A stretch of 10,549 nucleotides of DNA. It comes from an uncultured Clostridia bacterium (GTDB taxonomy: Bacteria; Bacillota; Clostridia; Peptostreptococcales; Anaerovoracaceae). Where the stretch lies: contig CALIBC010000075.1 in assembly GCA_938045615.1 (NCBI GenBank), positions 1 through 10,549 of the forward strand, read 5' to 3'. Under the pieces are notes generated by a model, which searched no databases, was not told the DNA's origin, and saw only the letters and a list, made by a program, of their open reading frames with translations. This document shows, piece by piece, positions 7,084-10,549 of the stretch. The translations under genes were made by a program, and so were the position numbers. The number at the start of each line of letters is the position of its first letter. The first letter of the stretch is position 1.

Positions 7084-7208
7084 CAGAGCAACCGCATCAA
7101 AATATACAAGAGTCTGATTTTCGGAGATGCTTTTAGCCTTCAACATTGAAGGCTAAAAGTGAGATTTCTAAGCTGATATTCAGATAGTTATATTCATATG
7201 GAAATTTT
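7084..7208 (+). repeat. Right arm of the diverged inverted repeat, ISAs1-like end
   Basis: Begins CAGAGCAACCGCATCAAAAT and aligns, in inverted orientation, with 4838-4967. The pair are separated by about 2.1 kb that includes pseH and the decayed frame. The shared tip ACCGCATCAAA is the reverse complement of the sequence at the transposase end near base 235. The element body lies to the right, so the two arms face away from each other rather than bounding one simple transposon. No transposase follows this arm. Confidence 0.6.
7130..7159. other. 13-bp hairpin within the right repeat arm
   Basis: CTTTTAGCCTTCA (7130-7142) is perfectly complementary to TGAAGGCTAAAAG (7147-7159) around an ACAT loop. 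It lies about 95 bases after the pseH stop and could act as an RNA hairpin. No T run follows on either strand, so a classical intrinsic terminator is not supported. The matching place in the left arm does not keep the pairing. Confidence 0.5.
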
Positions 7209-7449
7209 GATTCGGTCATTCTATTTCCTAGAAGGGAGAATTGAACTTATAGCGAATTATTACTATATTCAATGCCACAGTCTAACAAATAGAAGTTAAA
7301 GATAGTCGTGAAGGAAAGCTACTTCTTACACCCTATATTATTTACATCAACATAGTTCAACATATATTTTTTTTGTGTTCGTTTAATGATAAACGACTGC
7401 TTGTGTATAATGGTATGAATTCACTCCGTAATATTTTCATATTAAAAGA
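7209..7449 (+). promoter_or_regulatory. AT-rich leader of the pseI block, probable promoter region
   Basis: About 240 bases without a gene precede pseI, the first gene of the second block, so a promoter is expected here. A TATAAT lies at 7406-7411, and a T-rich run with TTTTGTG lies at 7371-7377; their spacing does not fit one clear consensus. A small inverted repeat CGTTTA-ATGA-TAAACG (7380-7395) sits just before the TATAAT and could be a protein-binding site. ATTAAAAGA directly before the ATG is a typical A-rich Bacteroidetes translation start. Confidence 0.3.
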
Positions 7450-8484
7450 ATGGAAGCGTTAAACTGTAAGGTGAAGAGTGCTACAAGTGCACTGCATACG
7501 CAAATTGTCGCTGAACTTTCAGCTAATCATAATGGGAGTAAGCGGATTGCTATTGAGACGATTAAGGCTGCGGCCAGAGCAGGAGCTGATGCAGTCAAGC
7601 TACAAACTTATACACCTGATACGATTACATTAGACTGTAAGAGCGAAGATTTTCGAATCACTCAAACTTCCTTATGGAAGGGGAGATATTTGTATGATTT
7701 GTATAAAGAGGCGCACACTCCCTGGGAGTGGCAAGAAGAGTTGTTCCGAGTTGCAAGAGAAGAAGGGCTTTCTTGCTTTTCTTCTCCATTCGACAAGAAA
7801 TCAGTAGATTTCTTGGAAACGCTAAATAACCCAATGTATAAGATAGCTTCTTTTGAAATTACTGATATACCATTAATTGAATATGTTGCCCAAAAGATGA
7901 AGCCTGTAATTATCTCGACAGGTGTTGCTACAATGGAGGATATTCAATTGGCCGTCGATACTTGTCGAATGGTCGGTAATAATGATATTACGCTTTTAAA
8001 ATGCACATCTTCTTATCCAGCTCCAGTAGAAAAAGCTAATTTGGCTATGATCCCAGATATGGCAAGTCGCTTTGGGGTAAGTGTTGGGTTGTCGGATCAT
8101 ACTGTAGGGCCAGTTTCTGCAATTGTTGCCATATCATTAGGAGCCACGATGGTGGAGAAGCATTTTATAATAGATCGCTCTATGGGAGGGATAGATGCCT
8201 CATTCTCGATGAATGAGGAGGAGTTTTCTCGCATGGTTGTTGATATTCGTACTGCTGAGATGGCTATAGGAGAAGTTGTTTATCCAACTGATGTCAATCG
8301 TGCTTTTAGCCGTTCATTATATGTTACGGCTGATATAAAAAGAGGCGAACTTATTACAGAGCAGAATGTGCGCTCTGTACGCCCCGGTTTTGGACTTCAT
8401 CCAAAATACTTAAAGGAGATAATAGGGAGAAAGGTGAATCGCGACTTGAGAAGAGGAGAGCGAATGAGTCTATCTTTTATTTAG
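7450..8484 (+). CDS. pseI: PseI, pseudaminic acid synthase
   Basis: Condenses 6-deoxy-AltdiNAc with phosphoenolpyruvate to give pseudaminic acid; cytoplasmic, metal-dependent, NeuB family. The protein has 344 residues and both family domains. The TIM barrel carries AELSANHNGS (21-30; the SANH form is typical of PseI rather than NeuB or LegI), KLQTYTPDT (50-58), FSSPFD (110-115), STGVAT (156-161), KCTSSYP (184-190), GLSDHT (213-218) and EKHF (236-239). H217 and H238 are the expected metal ligands. The C-terminal SAF/antifreeze-like domain (about 282-344) shows SLYV, RPGFGLHPKY and IIGRK. ATG 7450 is used; it adds about 16 residues before the first strand, slightly long but plausible. It heads the second gene block and is followed after 22 bases by the GNGPS protein. 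Confidence 0.95.
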   Translation: MEALNCKVKSATSALHTQIVAELSANHNGSKRIAIETIKAAARAGADAVKLQTYTPDTITLDCKSEDFRITQTSLWKGRYLYDLYKEAHTPWEWQEELFRVAREEGLSCFSSPFDKKSVDFLETLNNPMYKIASFEITDIPLIEYVAQKMKPVIISTGVATMEDIQLAVDTCRMVGNNDITLLKCTSSYPAPVEKANLAMIPDMASRFGVSVGLSDHTVGPVSAIVAISLGATMVEKHFIIDRSMGGIDASFSMNEEEFSRMVVDIRTAEMAIGEVVYPTDVNRAFSRSLYVTADIKRGELITEQNVRSVRPGFGLHPKYLKEIIGRKVNRDLRRGERMSLSFI

Positions 8485-8506
8485 TGTTCTTTTGCACGGG
8501 TGTTGT

Positions 8507-9361
8507 ATGTATGACAAGCGAATAAATTGGTTTTACCGTATTGTGGATACGTTTTTTTCGATTGTAAGAGTATTTGTCCAGAGTCAATTAAAGAGGACTA
8601 CTCCATTTTTGAAAAAGCACGGTCGTTGTATTGTTATGGGAAATGGCCCTTCTTTTATTTGGATGATGGAAAAGATAAAAGAGAAGAATATAGGTGAGTA
8701 TGATTTGATCGCAGTGAATCATATGGCATTGACATCTCAATACGATAAATATAAACCATCGATCTATATTTTATGTGATCCAGCCTTTTGGTTTGTTGGA
8801 GAGAGGAGAGCCGTGGAAAAAGCGCGTAATATGTATCAGGCAATGATTGTAAAGACCACTTGGCCTCTGCAAGTATATATACCTTATGATTCGAATGAGG
8901 TAGACATTGCAGCTGTTTTGGCGAGAAATAAAAATATAACTCTGAACTTCTATAATAAAACGAAGTTTGAGGGTGTTACGAAACTTACGTATTGGATTTA
9001 CAGAAAACAATGGGGTATGCCACGTGCGCAGAACGTCTTGATAGCTGCTTTAATGCTATCAATCCACTCTCAGTATAAGGAAGTACTTTTGGTGGGAGCT
9101 GATAATGACTGGCTTCATAATCTTTGGGTCGATGAATTCAATCGTTTAAGATATTCGGATTTTCATTACTATAAGGAAGATAGGATGGATACAGATAGAA
9201 TAATTCCAGGTCGACTTCACGAGGAATGTCTTTCTTTATATTTTACGTTTAAAGGTTATGTGGATATTGAACAATACGCTCGTCGAGAGGGCGTTGAAAT
9301 ATTAAACTTGAACGGATGTTCTTTTATTGATGCCTTTGTGAAAGTTAAGGAGACGGAGTGA
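8507..9361 (+). CDS. GNGPS-motif protein, candidate pseudaminic acid transferase (Maf/DUF115- or GT42-like)
   Basis: A 284-residue protein. After a basic N-terminal helix (about 7-30, no clear signal peptide) it shows RCIVMGNGPS (40-49), DLIAVNHMA (66-74) and KPSIYILCDPAFW (83-95). QNVLIAALML (175-184) leads into VLLVGADNDW (193-202), and GVEILNLNGCSFIDAF (262-277) closes the protein. This order (a nucleotide-binding GNGPS loop, a second strand ending in N, a D/N-P pair, an 'LxGxD' strand and a final 'I.N....ID.F') is that of Maf/DUF115 proteins and of GT42 sialyltransferases, both of which use CMP-nonulosonic acids. Placement directly after pseI supports transfer of pseudaminic acid from its CMP donor; this is an inference. 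ATG 8507 is preferred over an in-frame TTG at 8492 because Bacteroidetes favour ATG. The stop overlaps the next start as GTGA. Confidence 0.7.
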   Translation: MYDKRINWFYRIVDTFFSIVRVFVQSQLKRTTPFLKKHGRCIVMGNGPSFIWMMEKIKEKNIGEYDLIAVNHMALTSQYDKYKPSIYILCDPAFWFVGERRAVEKARNMYQAMIVKTTWPLQVYIPYDSNEVDIAAVLARNKNITLNFYNKTKFEGVTKLTYWIYRKQWGMPRAQNVLIAALMLSIHSQYKEVLLVGADNDWLHNLWVDEFNRLRYSDFHYYKEDRMDTDRIIPGRLHEECLSLYFTFKGYVDIEQYARREGVEILNLNGCSFIDAFVKVKETE

Positions 9362-10161
9362 AGTCAGCGATTATACATGTAGTTCCAGCGTGGCTTTTTC
9401 TCTTGCTGAAAAAATGGGGCTGGATAGGAGATTTTGATTCATGGAGGGATGCACAGTCACACTCTATTGGATACGATGCAGATAATATTTTAGAGAAAGT
9501 AAGTGCTTCTTTGATGGAAGTGAAGGAAGGAATTGCTCTTTTTGAGCGGGATTCTGTTTTATTTTATGAGAAAGAATATTGCTGGGAATTGTTAGCTGCA
9601 TTAATGTGGATCGCCGCTCAACACGATGGTTCTCTGAATATCATTGATTTTGGAGGCTCCTTAGGAAGTACGTATTATCAGAATAGATCATTTCTGGATT
9701 CGTTAAAATACCTTCGGTGGAATATTGTAGAACAGCCTTCCTTTGTTCAGAAGGGGCAACAGTCTTTTGAGAATGAGTCGTTGAGATTTTATCGATCAAT
9801 AGATGAATGTTTGCGATCTTCTCAAAAAGAGCTACAGGCAATCTTACTCTCTGGCGTTTTACAATATTTAGAACGGCCATATTCTTTATTGATGGAGATA
9901 ATAGAAAGAAAGATCCGCTATATTATTGTCGATAGGACTGGTTTTACTCTTCATAATAGGAAGGACCGTTTGACTGTACAGATGGTACATCCACGAATAT
10001 ATAGAGGGTCTTACCCTTGCTGGTTTTTTAACGAAACGAAATTTCTTCGTTTTTTCTCAGAAAGTGGATATGTATTACGGGGTGATTTTTTAACCTCTGA
10101 TGTAGCTAATATTCCCTCTGTTTTTAAAGGGTTTATTTTCGAATTACGCTCTGATGCTTAA
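9358..10161 (+). CDS. TIGR04325-type putative methyltransferase
   Basis: A 267-residue protein resembling the TIGR04325 (LIC12133) family of putative SAM-dependent methyltransferases, commonly found in polysaccharide loci. IIDFGGSLGSTYYQNRSFL (95-113) is the glycine-rich SAM loop. It is followed by RWNIVEQPSFVQKG (120-133), LLSGVLQYLERPY (163-175), YIIVDRT (188-194), DRLTVQ (203-208) and YRGSYPCWFFNE (215-226), all in the family order. The N-terminal hydrophobic stretch (about 7-20) may be a membrane contact. The start codon is GTG at 9358 in a GTGA overlap with the previous stop, indicating coupled translation. The acceptor is unknown; a hydroxyl of the pseudaminic acid-containing glycan is a reasonable guess from position alone. 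Confidence 0.8.
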   Translation: MKSAIIHVVPAWLFLLLKKWGWIGDFDSWRDAQSHSIGYDADNILEKVSASLMEVKEGIALFERDSVLFYEKEYCWELLAALMWIAAQHDGSLNIIDFGGSLGSTYYQNRSFLDSLKYLRWNIVEQPSFVQKGQQSFENESLRFYRSIDECLRSSQKELQAILLSGVLQYLERPYSLLMEIIERKIRYIIVDRTGFTLHNRKDRLTVQMVHPRIYRGSYPCWFFNETKFLRFFSESGYVLRGDFLTSDVANIPSVFKGFIFELRSDA

Positions 10162-10549
10162 TTTCTGCACTCTCTTTGACTCTGTCTATCTTTCGCGAGG
10201 CTTAGCGATGTATGAATCGCTTTGTTGTCATTGCCAAGAATTTCATTTGTATGTTTTCGCATTTAATGATGTCTGCTACACGAGATTGAAGTCGTTACGA
10301 CTGAATAAAATGACGGTGATCTCGTTGAGTGAGTTTGAAGATGATGAATTACTGCGTGTTAAGCCGGTTCGTACACGAGGTGAGTATTGTTGGACATGTA
10401 CTTCGTCTACCATATTATATGTATTAGATCGCTTCAATGTAGAGAGTTGTACATATTTAGATTCTGATCTCTATTTTTTTTCATCTCCACAGTGCTTATT
10501 TGATGAGATGGGAGATGATGCAGTGATGATTACCCCTCATAATTATACA
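10154..10549 (+). CDS. Glycosyltransferase-like protein, N-terminal part (runs off window)
   Basis: An open frame of 132 codons reaches the window end without a stop. It begins MLNFCTLFDSVYLSRGLAMY (1-20), a start I associate with a Bacteroidetes family of GT-A-like proteins in glycan loci. It then has CWTCTSSTILYVLDRF (79-94) and TYLDSDLYFFSSPQ (100-113), where D103-S-D105 is a DxD motif that would bind the metal and nucleotide sugar. The ATG overlaps the end of the previous gene by eight bases (10154-10161), so it belongs to the same operon. Sugar donor and acceptor cannot be told from this part. Confidence 0.7.
   Translation, partial: MLNFCTLFDSVYLSRGLAMYESLCCHCQEFHLYVFAFNDVCYTRLKSLRLNKMTVISLSEFEDDELLRVKPVRTRGEYCWTCTSSTILYVLDRFNVESCTYLDSDLYFFSSPQCLFDEMGDDAVMITPHNYT

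Noticed and set aside
7371..7411. A sigma-70-like promoter from TTGTGT (7373-7378) and TATAAT (7406-7411)
   Set aside because: The spacer of 27 bases is too long for a -35/-10 pair, and Bacteroidetes promoters use a different consensus; kept only as a low-confidence regulatory region.
8492..8506. TTG at 8492 as the start of the GNGPS protein
   Set aside because: It adds only five residues that match nothing known, and an ATG follows at 8507 with normal spacing from pseI.

Overview
This window looks like an accessory surface-glycan locus of a Bacteroidales bacterium. A Porphyromonas-like oral species is my best guess, based on the ISAs1-family transposase, the low-GC sugar genes lying against a higher-GC stretch, and the A-rich leaders without clear Shine-Dalgarno boxes. 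Species identity is an inference from recall, not proven. All convincing genes are on the + strand.

Layout. (1) 1-250 is the 3' end of an ISAs1-family insertion sequence. (2) 252-407 is the beheaded C-terminal tail of an FkbM-type methyltransferase gene. (3) 404-4143 is a tightly overlapping block: an unrecognised glycosyltransferase-like protein, then pseC, pseF and pseG. (4) 4144-6539 is about 2.4 kb without an intact gene. It holds one arm of a diverged inverted repeat, a decayed higher-GC reading frame (about 5243-6031) and a perfect 36-bp tandem duplication. (5) 6540-7034 is pseH, which carries a run of nine G inside its coding sequence. (6) 7084-7449 is a second spacer holding the other repeat arm, a hairpin and the pseI leader. 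(7) 7450-10549 is a second overlapping block: pseI, a GNGPS-motif protein resembling Maf/DUF115 and GT42 glycosyltransferases, a TIGR04325-type putative methyltransferase, and the start of a DxD glycosyltransferase that runs off the window.

Function. PseC, PseH, PseG, PseI and PseF are five of the six enzymes that make CMP-pseudaminic acid, a bacterial nonulosonic acid, from UDP-GlcNAc. The first enzyme, PseB, is not in the window and must be encoded elsewhere, possibly upstream of the insertion sequence. The flanking transferase-like and methyltransferase-like genes probably attach or decorate the sugar on a surface glycan or glycoprotein. Because the pathway is linear, one frameshift in the pseH G tract would be expected to stop pseudaminic acid synthesis unless another acetyltransferase substitutes.

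The most interesting points are the G9 tract in pseH as a possible phase switch, the GNGPS protein after pseI as a candidate pseudaminic acid transferase, and the outward-facing ISAs1-like repeat arms around the pseH segment.
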